Shown here: positions 25,328 to 33,581 of the stretch, in pieces | Position numbering within the stretch: the stretch's first letter is position 1 | Layout: every line of letters starts with the position of its first letter | Source: an uncultured Prevotellaceae bacterium | Lineage (GTDB): Bacteria; Bacteroidota; Bacteroidia; Bacteroidales; Bacteroidaceae | Direction: 5' to 3' | DNA: 64,000 nt | Assembly: GCA_900315455.1 (NCBI GenBank) | Contig: OMZE01000001.1 | Span: 237,742 to 301,741, forward strand | Made by a program: the position numbers and the translations under genes | The notes under the pieces: generated by a model | Told to the model about the DNA's origin: nothing | The model's input: the letters and a program-made list of their open reading frames with translations, nothing else | Databases searched by the model: none

Positions 25328-25828
25328 CTAAAATGCACTGACCACCCTCACATCGGTCTTCTTGATGTAAAGGTTGTCGTGGGCGGTGGTAAGGATGTAA
25401 TATTCCTCGTTTTCCTCGTATTGGTCGGCAATGATGGTGCCTTTGCTCACAGTAGAAAATAGCAGATCCGTGGAACCATCCTTGAAATCCTCGCGATAGA
25501 TAGGGGTTTTGTCGCGTAAAGCAACAAGTTTGTCGTGGCCTTGGCCCTGATACCAGTCTTGTGTGCCTACATACTTGCTGTAGGCCCAACCTGTGATATT
25601 GCCTACACTCACTTTGCTCCAGTTGCCACTCTGTCCACGCAGCACGCCCGATCCAAGTCCATGTGAGAACATGTAGAGTTTGGTCAGGACAGGTGCTTTT
25701 GTAGAAGGCCGTTGCCTAACATTCACAAAGCCATCGTCAGAAGTGGCGTATACAACGGTGAACACTTGCTGAGCCCATATAGTGGCTCCCATCATCAGGG
25801 CTGCGAAGAATACAAAAAATCTTTTCAT
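25328..25828 (-). CDS. Exported SH3-domain protein
   Basis: 166 aa with a signal peptide ending near IWAQ. Residues 22-90 form a bacterial SH3 domain (FVNVRQRPSTKAPVLTKLYM then WSKVSVGNITGWAYSKYV). The C-terminal half (about 100-166) is beta-rich with no known motif. Bacterial SH3 domains often bind peptidoglycan or peptides, so an envelope role is likely, but the sequence shows no catalytic domain. It lies 50 bp downstream of the M3 peptidase gene on the same strand and may share its transcript. Confidence 0.8.
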   Translation of the reverse strand: MKRFFVFFAALMMGATIWAQQVFTVVYATSDDGFVNVRQRPSTKAPVLTKLYMFSHGLGSGVLRGQSGNWSKVSVGNITGWAYSKYVGTQDWYQGQGHDKLVALRDKTPIYREDFKDGSTDLLFSTVSKGTIIADQYEENEEYYILTTAHDNLYIKKTDVRVVSAF

Positions 25829-25878
25829 GTTGTCTGTTGTTTTTTAATGTGTCTATTTAGTGATGAATTTAGTTGTTT

Positions 25879-28014
25879 TTACATCCCTCTTGCTTTCAGC
25901 AGTGAAGACGTGTCGGGTGTCTTCATCCCGGTGAAATCGGTGAACATCTCCATCAGGTCTTTCGTGTTGCCACGACTGAGAATCTTGTCGCGTAAGGCTT
26001 GACCTACTTCCGGCTTCAAAGGTCCATGCGACTTGAAATAGTCGGCTATGTTGACGGCCAGCACTTCCGTCCAGAGGTAACTGTAGTAACCTGCGGCATA
26101 TCCACCACCCCATACATGATTGAAATAGGAAGTGGAGTAGCGTGGCGGAATCTGTTCGTCGTACAGACCGACATCTTTCAGCGCGGCTATTTCAAAAGCA
26201 GGGGCATATTGTGCTGAAGGTATCTCATTCGACGAGAGCATATGCCATGCCATGTCGAGGCAGGTGGCTGCCAGATTCTCCCCCAAGGCATAGGCGGAGT
26301 GGAAGTTGATAGACTGTAGCATCTTCTCCTTCAGTTCTTCGGGCATGGGTTCACCTGTGACGGCATGCTTGGCATAGTGGTTGAAGATTTCAGGAACGGA
26401 AGCGAAGAACTCATTGAACTGGGAAGGCATCTCAACGAAGTCGCGCGCTACCGCAGTGCCGCTCAACGTATTGTATTTGCAGTTTGACAGGATGCCATGA
26501 AGGGCATGCCCGAACTCATGGAAGAGCGTGGTCACTTCATCCCATGTGAGGAGTGAGGGCTGTCCGTCGGGAGCCTTGGCATTGTTGCAGACATTGTAGA
26601 TGAGGGGTATCTGTTGCCTCAACCCACTCTGCTTGGCAAAAGAACTCATCCAGGCACCTCCACGTTTCGTGGGCCGACGGAAATAGTCGTTGTAGAAAAG
26701 GGCAAGGGTCTTGCCGTCCTTGTCGGTCACTTCCCAAACCTTCATGTCAGAGTGGTATACAGGAATGTCTTTCCTCTCCTTGAACTGAAGGCCATAAACA
26801 CGGTTGGCGGCGTAGAACACACCGTTTACCAAAACGCTGTCGATGTTGAAGTATGGCTTTACGTCGTCTTCGGAGAAGTTGAACGTTTCTTTCTTCATCT
26901 TGGCAGAGTAATAGAACCGATCGTAAGGTTGGAGGTCAATATCAGTACCCGTTACCTTTCGTGCATAGTCCTCGATGGCTCTTGTCTCCGCATCGGCTTT
27001 GGGCTTGTATTCCTGAATCAGTTGCTTGAGGAAGGCATATACCTGGTCGGGAGTCTTTGCCATCGTCTTCTCCAGTGAGAGGGAGGCGTAGTTGTCGTAT
27101 CCCATAAGTTTGGCTTTCTCCGCCCTCAGTTGGGCTATTTCCACTACAATGGGGTAGGTGTTGAACGACCTCGTAGCATCGGCGCGGTGAATGGAAGCCT
27201 CATAGACTCGCTTGCGGAGTTGGCGGTTGTCGAGTGAGGCGAGGATGGGTTGCTGGGTGGTGTTGATGATGACGATGCAGTAGGGTGTCTTTCCACCCCG
27301 GCTCTCTGCATCTTTCTTGCATTGAGCAATGTCTGCTTCGCTCAGACCAGCCAATTCTTCCTCGTTATTCACCCACACCACTGAATTGTTGGTGGCGCTG
27401 GGCAACAAATCACCCCATTGTTGTTGGAGTTGGGCTATACGAAGGTTGATTTCCTTCATCCTTTCCATCTTTTCATCGGAAAGAAGCGCCCCAGAACGAA
27501 CGAAGTTCTTGTAAACCTCTTCGAGCAGTTTCTTGTCTTCGCCCTTCAACGACTTGTACTGATGGTCGTAAACGTACTTGATGCGCTGGAAGAGCGGTTT
27601 GTTGAAAGTGATGTCATTTTCCAGTTCTGTGAGCATGGGGGTCACTTTCTTTTCGGTTTCTGCTATCTCTGTAGTCTTGTCGGCACTTACCAGTCCGTAA
27701 AAGATGCTGGTTACCTTGTCGAGAAGCACACCGCTTTTCTCATAGGCGAGGATGGTGTTCTCGAAAGTGGGCTTCTTTTTGTTGGCCACGATGAGGTTGA
27801 TTTCCTCGCGTTGTTGTTGGATGGCTGCTTCTATGGCAGGTAGGTAGTCGGATGGCTTGATCTTGCTGAAGTCGGGGGCGCCGTATGGCAACGTGCTCGG
27901 TTGCAGCAATGGGTTGGCAGTGTCGTCTGTGCTCATGAATTCAATTCCTTTGGCAGGTGATGGCAATGTTGCTATGGCCAGGATGATGGTAAAAAGTGAT
28001 TTTGTGATTCTCAT
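25879..28014 (-). CDS. dcp: M3-family zinc metallopeptidase, peptidyl-dipeptidase Dcp type
   Basis: 711 aa, close to the usual size of Dcp enzymes. An N-terminal signal peptide (to about residue 23) predicts periplasmic location. The zinc site LFHEFGHALHG has His499, Glu500 and His503, and the third ligand region EMPSQFNEFFAS follows about 25 residues later. The long helical N-terminal half with LENDITFNKPLFQRIKYVYD and the motif ARDFVEMPSQ are typical of M3A enzymes. It should remove dipeptides from the C-termini of small peptides. The oligopeptidase A subgroup is the main alternative. No clear promoter lies in the 105-bp gap upstream. Confidence 0.9.
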   Translation of the reverse strand: MRITKSLFTIILAIATLPSPAKGIEFMSTDDTANPLLQPSTLPYGAPDFSKIKPSDYLPAIEAAIQQQREEINLIVANKKKPTFENTILAYEKSGVLLDKVTSIFYGLVSADKTTEIAETEKKVTPMLTELENDITFNKPLFQRIKYVYDHQYKSLKGEDKKLLEEVYKNFVRSGALLSDEKMERMKEINLRIAQLQQQWGDLLPSATNNSVVWVNNEEELAGLSEADIAQCKKDAESRGGKTPYCIVIINTTQQPILASLDNRQLRKRVYEASIHRADATRSFNTYPIVVEIAQLRAEKAKLMGYDNYASLSLEKTMAKTPDQVYAFLKQLIQEYKPKADAETRAIEDYARKVTGTDIDLQPYDRFYYSAKMKKETFNFSEDDVKPYFNIDSVLVNGVFYAANRVYGLQFKERKDIPVYHSDMKVWEVTDKDGKTLALFYNDYFRRPTKRGGAWMSSFAKQSGLRQQIPLIYNVCNNAKAPDGQPSLLTWDEVTTLFHEFGHALHGILSNCKYNTLSGTAVARDFVEMPSQFNEFFASVPEIFNHYAKHAVTGEPMPEELKEKMLQSINFHSAYALGENLAATCLDMAWHMLSSNEIPSAQYAPAFEIAALKDVGLYDEQIPPRYSTSYFNHVWGGGYAAGYYSYLWTEVLAVNIADYFKSHGPLKPEVGQALRDKILSRGNTKDLMEMFTDFTGMKTPDTSSLLKARGM

Positions 28015-28076
28015 ATGTAATGGGATTGTCTTGGGGTGATTATTGAAGTAGACATGTTAGCGGCATTTGACCAAAA

Positions 28077-28102
28077 ACTCAGGCAGGGAGGGCTGCCTGA
28101 GT
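28077..28102 (-). terminator. Terminator of the Lys/Glu-rich protein gene
   Basis: A 10-bp perfect stem (ACTCAGGCAG/CTGCCTGAGT) with a 6-nt loop; on the minus strand it is followed by TTTTTGG. It lies just after the stop of the 28120-28509 gene and before the M3 peptidase gene. Confidence 0.8.
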
Positions 28103-28119
28103 GTATGCTGATGGCAAGG

Positions 28120-28509
28120 CTACATATCACGAAGTTCTTTGAGCGCCTTGGCTCTCCGCTTCTCGGCCTTCACCCGGTCTCTTTCAGCCTTTTCGGCTTG
28201 TTTTTGGAGTTTCTTCTGCTTCTTGGCTTCCTTCTCGGCTTCTTTTTTCTTCTTCTTGGCCTCTTTCTCCTTCTTCTTAGCCTCCTTCTCCTTCTTCTTG
28301 GCCTCCTTTAGTTGTTGGCGTTGCTCTTTCTCCAATTTAGCAGCCCTTTCCTTTTCCTGTTGGGCTTCTCTCAATTGGGCCTCCCGGGCTTGCTGCTGTT
28401 CTGGAGTGAGTTCACCTTGTGGAGGTGTGACTTCGGTCTGGGCATGAAGATTGGTAAGGCAGAAGAATGCTGCCAAAGCAATCATGATTATAGTTTTCGT
28501 TTTCATCAT
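28120..28509 (-). CDS. Small exported Lys/Glu-rich coiled-coil protein
   Basis: 129 aa. A signal peptide ends near NLHAQ (about residue 23). After a short Pro/Gln-rich part (TPPQGELTPEQQQAREAQLR), residues 50-128 are almost only Lys, Glu, Ala, Arg and Gln with repeated AKKKEKE units, predicting one long charged helix. No known domain is recognised. A second Met at 28506 is an alternative start. The gene has its own terminator and a tandem array of four promoter repeats upstream, so strong or finely tuned expression is likely. The function is unknown; binding to anionic polymers or the envelope would fit the charge but is speculative. Confidence 0.7.
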   Translation of the reverse strand: MMKTKTIIMIALAAFFCLTNLHAQTEVTPPQGELTPEQQQAREAQLREAQQEKERAAKLEKEQRQQLKEAKKKEKEAKKKEKEAKKKKKEAEKEAKKQKKLQKQAEKAERDRVKAEKRRAKALKELRDM

Positions 28510-28552
28510 TGATAATGGTTAGTGATTATACATGGGTTGATATAAATCATTG

Positions 28553-28849
28553 GCAAAGATACGAAAAGTCGAGCGCAGAACAAAAGAATCTTGTTCTTTT
28601 TTATGCCGAGACGGAGTATCTTCGCGGTTCTACCGCAAAGATACGAAAAATCGAGCGCAGAACAAAAGAATCCCGTTCTTTTTTATGCCGAGACGGAGTA
28701 TCTTCGCGATTCTATCGCAAAGATACGAAAAGTCGAGCGCAGAACAAAAGAATCCCGTTCTTTTTTATGCCGAGACGGAGTATCTTCGCGGTTTTACCGC
28801 AAAGATACGAAAAGTCGAGCGCAGAACAAAAGAATCTCGTTCTTTTTTG
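28553..28849 (-). repeat. Tandem array of 82-bp palindromic promoter repeats
   Basis: GCAAAGATACGAAAA begins at 28553, 28635, 28717 and 28799, an exact 82-bp period: three full units plus a partial fourth. Read on the minus strand, each unit holds an inverted repeat AGAACAA/TTGTTCT (imperfect in some copies), a -33 TTTG, a 19-bp spacer and a -7 TATCTTTG. Junctions between units are 13-bp hairpins with 3-nt loops. One junction (GCGAT/ATCGC at 28706-28718) differs from the other two (GCGGT/ACCGC) at both sides of the same base pair. Confidence 0.92.
28554..28584 (-). promoter_or_regulatory. Gene-proximal promoter of the 82-bp array
   Basis: On the minus strand TTTG (28581-28584), 19-bp spacer, TATCTTTG (28554-28561). 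It is 45 bp before the ATG at 28509. The same two boxes at the same spacing recur 82, 164 and 246 bp further upstream. Confidence 0.8.
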
Positions 28850-28876
28850 CTATGCAATGGCATAATGATTATCTTC

Positions 28877-29773
28877 TCATTCCTTGAGTGAGGCGAAATA
28901 GATGAGTTTATACACTTTGAAGAGAAAGAGCGAAGGATGGTTGCCCGCGAGATTTTTTCTTATTGGCCGCCCGAGGCATGAATGGATGATTTGGAGCAAT
29001 CTTGTAAGGTGATAGCGTTTCAGCCGTTCGCTTATTGCCAGCAAGCGGGAGTAGCCCTTCAACTCATCCTGGAATTCGGAAAGCGTCCTCAGTCCTTCTT
29101 CTGTCTTCTCCACAAAACGGCGGTTGCTCTCGAAACGGGCGAAACCAACGGGATTGTCGATATGCGTGATAGTCACTCCTGCAGCCTGCAGCCTTTTCCC
29201 GAAGAGCACATCTTCGTAACCATAATGCTTGAACCGTTCGTCAAGAGGAAAGGCAAGCATCACTTCACGTTGAATCATGAAATTGGAAGTATGGAAGTTG
29301 GAGTAGGGCGAACGGCCTCGATGCTCTGCGTCTTGTGCAGCGATGCACGACAATTCGTAGGCATAGCGCAGGTTGCCTTGATGGTTGGGGTCTTTCTTGA
29401 TGGTGTATCCCCCGTATGTCAATTGCCGGTCGTGGTATGTCAGGTAATGTGAAAGATAGTCATCGTTGACTATCGACATGTGGCTGTCGATGAATAACAG
29501 CAAGTCATATTGGGCTTGACGGGCAAGAAAGTTCCTGATGGCGGAGCGGCCAACATTTTGTTCACGAAGGAGATATTGGCAATGAGGATACGTGTTGATG
29601 TCTTGGTTAGCAACTATTGTCTCCTTGGAGGTAGAACCATCGTCAGCAACCAGGATTTCGTAGGTCAAACCGTCAATCTGGCTGGCTTGTTCGACGAGAG
29701 AAGCCACAAGATGCACACATATGTCGTTGTATGTGGGTATGAGGATGCTGAGATGGTGGTTCGACTGTGGCAT
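28877..29773 (-). CDS. Glycosyltransferase family 2
   Basis: 298 aa, cytoplasmic or membrane-peripheral. The GT-A fold opens with HLSILIPTYNDICVHLVASL, then ILVADDGSTSKETI (nucleotide-binding) and LLFIDSHMSI (metal-binding DxD-type site near residue 95). Later, FKHYGYEDVLFGKRLQAAG carries the ED acceptor-side motif common in GT2. It transfers a sugar from an activated nucleotide donor to a glycan or lipid-linked acceptor; donor and acceptor are unknown. It stands apart from the polysaccharide cluster at 32.5-38 kb, with its own probable promoter. Confidence 0.88.
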   Translation of the reverse strand: MPQSNHHLSILIPTYNDICVHLVASLVEQASQIDGLTYEILVADDGSTSKETIVANQDINTYPHCQYLLREQNVGRSAIRNFLARQAQYDLLLFIDSHMSIVNDDYLSHYLTYHDRQLTYGGYTIKKDPNHQGNLRYAYELSCIAAQDAEHRGRSPYSNFHTSNFMIQREVMLAFPLDERFKHYGYEDVLFGKRLQAAGVTITHIDNPVGFARFESNRRFVEKTEEGLRTLSEFQDELKGYSRLLAISERLKRYHLTRLLQIIHSCLGRPIRKNLAGNHPSLFLFKVYKLIYFASLKE

Positions 29774-29795
29774 GGCAAGACATGATAAATCATTG

Positions 29796-29803
29796 CAAAA
29801 ATA
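29796..29803 (-). promoter_or_regulatory. Probable -7 box of the GT2 gene
   Basis: Minus strand TATTTTTG, 23 bp before the ATG at 29773. No matching -33 TTTG at 19-20 bp was seen. Confidence 0.45.
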
Positions 29804-29843
29804 ACTATTTCTGATTGTTTCTATGTATTTATTTCATTGTTTT

Positions 29844-29874
29844 TTTGAATTTCAACGATTTTGATTTATCTTTG
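29844..29874 (+). promoter_or_regulatory. Promoter of the M6 protease gene
   Basis: TTTG at 29844-29847, 19-bp spacer, TATCTTTG at 29867-29874; a leader of about 80 nt follows. Confidence 0.75.
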
Positions 29875-29960
29875 CACGCAAAATAAAAAATTTTTAACTG
29901 CATAAAGGTGGGTTTCTATTATTCTATGGGGAACATTACCTTATTATATTATTAATTCAA

Positions 29961-31748
29961 ATGAAAAAAACAACAACAATAGCAATACTATTGTGCGTGG
30001 CTTGTATGGCATTTGCCGTTCCTGCCAAGAAACAATGGCGTACTTTTACGCAATCTGACGGCAGCACTATCGAACTGATGCTCGTAGGTGATGAAAACCT
30101 TCACTATTATGTCACCCGTGACAATGTGCCTGTGGTGAGTGATGGCGACAACCTGTTTTGCTATGCAAAGAAGGCCGGGTTCGGCATCATGTCGACGGGT
30201 GTCTTGGCGCATGAAGCCACGTTGCGCAGTGCTAACGAGAACGTGCATCTTACTGATGTAGCAGAGATAGAGAGCGTGAGACCCTATAGGAAAATAAAGG
30301 GGGTAAGCGGCATCAGAAAGTTAGGTGAGCCCGATCATCCCCAGTATCTTGGTAAGAAGAAAGGTCTCATCATCCTTGCCAATTTCAGTGATGTCAAATT
30401 CTTCGACTATTCTGCGGCTGATCAAGGAAATGCCACATGGGAGCGTTATGATGCTCTTGCCAACGAAGAAGGCTATTCCAACGAATATGGTGCTATCGGA
30501 AGCGTGCACGACTATTACCTCGACCAGAGTTATAATAAGTTCAATCTCACTTTCGATGTAGTAGGACCTGTCAATCTCGACAAACCATATTCATATTATG
30601 GGAAGAATACTGGCGATGATGATTTGAACGCCCCAGAGATGATTGTCGAATGCTGCCAAGCCGTAGATGACGAGGTGGATTTCACTGAATACGATTGGGA
30701 CGACGACGGTGTGGTGGAGGAAGTCTTTGTGCTCTATGCAGGATATGGCGAGGCCACCGGTGGTGCCAACAATACTATCTGGCCTCACATGTGGACGCTG
30801 ACTGATGCTTCGCATTACAATGACTTGGTACCAAAAAATTTCCAACTCGACGACGTGTTCATTGATGTCTATGCATGCAGCAATGAACTCTACAACAGTT
30901 TTGGGACAACAGAGATGGGCTTGGGCGTCATCTGCCACGAATTCTCACATTGCCTCGGTCTTCCCGACCTTTACGACACCAGTTATAGCCACAACTTCGG
31001 TATGGGCGAATGGGACATCCTCGACAGTGGCAGTTATAACGGACCAATGGGCATAGGATGGGTGCCTGCAGGCTACAGCAGTTATGAGCGCAATTATGCC
31101 GGTTGGCTGAAATATACCGAACTGAAGACCAATCGCCGGGTGTTGAACCAGAAACCCCTCACGTCGAGAGGTAATGCCTATGTGATTTATAATGACAGTT
31201 GCCGCGACGAATACTACTTGCTTGAAAATCGTGCCCTGGAAGGATGGGACGCATTCCTCCCCGGTGAGGGCTTGCTGATCGTGCACGTGGATTATGACCC
31301 GAATATTTGGGCGCAGAATAGCGTGAATACCACGGGGTGGAGTAATGACCACCAGCGTCTCACGGTCTTCCATGCGAGCAACTCCAACCGTGGAGGGAAT
31401 GAGGCTTATCCTTATAACGGCAACGACAGCCTCACCGACAACTCTGTTCCGGCAGCCAGTCTATACAATCCCAATATCGATGGTTCATACCTGATGCACA
31501 AGCCTATCACCCAGATTACACGCAATGAGGAAACGGGCTATGTGTCATTCATGTTCAAGAACGAGAACAACGGTGTTGTTGGCATCGAAGAGTTGGCATT
31601 CCCAGATAATGAAATGGTGGATGTATATACCTTGGATGGCAAGAAAATGCTGTCGGGTATACCTTCTGGTCAAATCGATGGTCTGCGTCCCGGTACATAT
31701 ATCTTGAGAAACCGCAATGGCGAATCGAGGAAAATGTATGTGAAATGA
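29961..31748 (+). CDS. Secreted M6-family zinc metalloprotease with type IX-like C-terminal signal
   Basis: 595 aa. Signal peptide to about residue 19, then a propeptide-like region, then an M6 catalytic domain. The zinc motif HEFSHCLGLPD starts at His326 (His326, Glu327, His330, Asp336), matching HExxHxxGxxD. A structural motif GMGEWDILDSGSYNGP follows. The last 60 residues (VGIEELAFPDNEMVDVYTLD to MYVK) form a small beta domain like type IX secretion sorting domains, so the protein is probably delivered to the cell surface or outside. The substrate is unknown; immune-inhibitor-A-type proteases are the relatives. A terminator lies downstream. Confidence 0.88.
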   Translation: MKKTTTIAILLCVACMAFAVPAKKQWRTFTQSDGSTIELMLVGDENLHYYVTRDNVPVVSDGDNLFCYAKKAGFGIMSTGVLAHEATLRSANENVHLTDVAEIESVRPYRKIKGVSGIRKLGEPDHPQYLGKKKGLIILANFSDVKFFDYSAADQGNATWERYDALANEEGYSNEYGAIGSVHDYYLDQSYNKFNLTFDVVGPVNLDKPYSYYGKNTGDDDLNAPEMIVECCQAVDDEVDFTEYDWDDDGVVEEVFVLYAGYGEATGGANNTIWPHMWTLTDASHYNDLVPKNFQLDDVFIDVYACSNELYNSFGTTEMGLGVICHEFSHCLGLPDLYDTSYSHNFGMGEWDILDSGSYNGPMGIGWVPAGYSSYERNYAGWLKYTELKTNRRVLNQKPLTSRGNAYVIYNDSCRDEYYLLENRALEGWDAFLPGEGLLIVHVDYDPNIWAQNSVNTTGWSNDHQRLTVFHASNSNRGGNEAYPYNGNDSLTDNSVPAASLYNPNIDGSYLMHKPITQITRNEETGYVSFMFKNENNGVVGIEELAFPDNEMVDVYTLDGKKMLSGIPSGQIDGLRPGTYILRNRNGESRKMYVK

Positions 31749-31799
31749 GGACGTTGACAACATGTATTGCTAATAATTGTTAATTCCCATACAAATCAA

Positions 31800-31831
31800 T
31801 CGCGAGTCGTTCCATCGTCTCGCGATTTTTT
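31800..31831 (+). terminator. Terminator of the M6 protease gene
   Basis: Perfect 7-bp stem TCGCGAG/CTCGCGA with a 12-nt loop and TTTTTT directly after. Confidence 0.8.
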
Positions 31832-31833
31832 GT

Positions 31834-31841
31834 TAATTTTG
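31834..31841 (+). promoter_or_regulatory. Probable -7 box of rpsP
   Basis: TAATTTTG matches TAnnTTTG and starts immediately after the previous terminator, 54 bp before the rpsP ATG. No clear -33 TTTG. Confidence 0.5.
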
Positions 31842-31894
31842 CGCCGCTTTTACGAGATACTAGCATTTAATTCAAACCCAAAACAAATTTTAAA

Positions 31895-32416
31895 ATGGCA
31901 ACAAAAATCAGATTGCAGCGTCGTGGACGCAAAGGATATGCTTTCTATAGCATAGTCGTCGCTGATGCAAGAGCACCACGAGATGGTAGATTCATTGAGA
32001 AAGTGGGTACTTACAACCCCAACACCAATCCCTCAACAGTGGATTTGAATTTCGACCGTGCCCTCTACTGGGTAGAAGTTGGCGCACAGCCTACCGACAC
32101 CGTTCGTAGTATCCTCCGTCATGAGGGTGTCTACATGATGAAACACCTCCGCGGTGGTGTAAAGAAAGGTGCTTTCGACGAGGCTGAGGCTCAGAAGAAA
32201 TTCGACGTTTGGAAGGACGCCAAGGTAAAGGGTGACGACAACATCCGTGCCAAGGAAGCCAAGGCAAAGAAAGACGCTTACGAGCAGAAACTCAAGGCTG
32301 AGAAAGCCGTCAACGAGGCTATCGCAAAGAAAGTGCAGGAGAAGAAAGCCGCTGAGGCTGCTGCCCAGGCAGAGGCTGCTGCTGAAACTCCCGCTGAGGC
32401 TCCTGCTGAGGCATAA
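31895..32416 (+). CDS. rpsP: 30S ribosomal protein S16 with long charged C-terminal tail
   Basis: 173 aa. Residues 1-80 are a standard S16 ([53 protein letters not shown]). S16 is needed for 30S assembly. Beyond the conserved domain a Lys/Ala/Glu-rich tail of about 80 residues ends in an Ala/Glu/Pro repeat ([13 protein letters not shown]); S16 proteins in many phyla are only about 80-90 aa, while Bacteroidota versions carry such tails. The usual rimM-trmD neighbours are absent; the gene stands alone between a terminator and the polysaccharide cluster. Confidence 0.96.
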   Translation: MATKIRLQRRGRKGYAFYSIVVADARAPRDGRFIEKVGTYNPNTNPSTVDLNFDRALYWVEVGAQPTDTVRSILRHEGVYMMKHLRGGVKKGAFDEAEAQKKFDVWKDAKVKGDDNIRAKEAKAKKDAYEQKLKAEKAVNEAIAKKVQEKKAAEAAAQAEAAAETPAEAPAEA

Positions 32417-32438
32417 AGTTCCAGACAAAGGAAATATG

Positions 32439-32472
32439 GGAAGAGGTCATCAAGACTTCTTCCTATTTTTTT
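32439..32472 (+). terminator. Terminator of rpsP
   Basis: 10-bp stem (GGAAGAGGTC at 32439-32448, GACTTCTTCC at 32454-32463, one G-U pair) and a T-rich tail TATTTTTTT. Confidence 0.8.
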
Positions 32473-32477
32473 GTACC

Positions 32478-33578
32478 CTATCCAAGGAGCATAGAATAGA
32501 ACTCCTCATAGCGGCGGGCAACGCTTACATATTCATGATGCTTCCTGACGTAGGCGATGCTCTGCTCTTTTAACATGGCTATGCGTTCTGGGTGAAGGGC
32601 AATGCCTTTCAACACCTCGAAGACGCTCTCGTAGGAGGGTGTGACATTGAGGATGGGGAAGAGTTCGTGCTCGTCGAGGATTTCGTAATTCTCTGGTTCT
32701 CCTCCTCCGATACAGACGATGCCTTTCGACATGGCCAGCAATGTGTTCATGGATGGCGTGTAACTATATAGTTGGTCGAGCATGACGTCAGCGCTGTCGA
32801 GCCGCTCTTTATACTCATTGAATGGTAGAGACTCGGCTATTTCCAACTGCAGGGAATCTGGATATTGGGCAACGGCGTCTTGTGCTGCTGTCAGCATGAT
32901 GTCCGTTCCCTTGTATTCGCTTCGTGTCTTGTTGATGCCGATGAAAAGATGTATCTTGTCTTGCTGTATTCTCTGCTGCGTCTTTCCTTCGGGAATCTCC
33001 ATGGGGTAGGGGATGAACACGGTCTTTTTGGGGAATATGGGCTGGTAGCACAACCAGTATTCGTAGAGGCCGGCCACGATGCCGTCGCAGGTAGCGGCAA
33101 TTTCTTTGTTGAGTTTTTCCTTGGCAGTTCCCAACCAGTCGGCCCGTTCCCGAAGGGCATCTGCATTGGTGCGCAAGGTGTCGCCTATGTTGAAATCACT
33201 GTATCGCAGTGGTTTCTTTTCCACACAGGTGGAAACCCAGTAGGAGTCCATGCCGAAAGCCCCAAGCACTACCTTGCCATTGTACCGACGGAGGAAATTG
33301 TATATCGCGAATAATCGTTCGGCCCGTAACTCCAGGAACATGGGATTGATGAGTTGCACGACATCGTAGCCACGCCATTGCGGCAGTAATGACAGTACCT
33401 TGGCATAGAGTGAAATGCCGCCCATTTTACCTGGCCGGCGGCTGAGGTCAATATCTCGTTCGTAGTCTTTCCAGAAATCACCGTTGGAGGCTACGGTGAC
33501 CTCGTGTCCCAGCACACGCAATCCCTTGGCGAGGGTAGCATGCACGTTGCTGTATTCACCCAAGAGCAAGATTCTCAT
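32478..33578 (-). CDS. Glycosyltransferase with GT-B fold (GT4-like)
   Basis: 366 aa. The N-terminal Rossmann-like domain opens with MRILLLGEYSNVHATLAKGL, a donor/acceptor cleft typical of GT-B enzymes. The C-terminal domain contains HLFIGINKTRSEYKGTDIML and MNTLLAMSKGIVCIGGGEPE, the position of the nucleotide-sugar-binding helix (E-P-E form). Its stop is at 32478 and its start is 3 bp after the stop of the upstream GT2 gene, so the three leftward genes form one operon. Probably adds one sugar to a surface polysaccharide repeat unit; the sugar is unknown. Confidence 0.82.
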   Translation of the reverse strand: MRILLLGEYSNVHATLAKGLRVLGHEVTVASNGDFWKDYERDIDLSRRPGKMGGISLYAKVLSLLPQWRGYDVVQLINPMFLELRAERLFAIYNFLRRYNGKVVLGAFGMDSYWVSTCVEKKPLRYSDFNIGDTLRTNADALRERADWLGTAKEKLNKEIAATCDGIVAGLYEYWLCYQPIFPKKTVFIPYPMEIPEGKTQQRIQQDKIHLFIGINKTRSEYKGTDIMLTAAQDAVAQYPDSLQLEIAESLPFNEYKERLDSADVMLDQLYSYTPSMNTLLAMSKGIVCIGGGEPENYEILDEHELFPILNVTPSYESVFEVLKGIALHPERIAMLKEQSIAYVRKHHEYVSVARRYEEFYSMLLG

Positions 33579-33581
33579 CGT

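Noticed and set aside
28553-28849. CRISPR-like array
   Set aside because: Units are contiguous 82-bp copies without unique spacers, there are no cas genes, and each unit contains promoter boxes.
28509-28891. Open reading frames in all three forward frames across the 82-bp repeats
   Set aside because: They arise because 82 is not a multiple of 3, so one repeat is read in three frames. There is no start context, and the sequence is explained as promoter repeats facing the other way.
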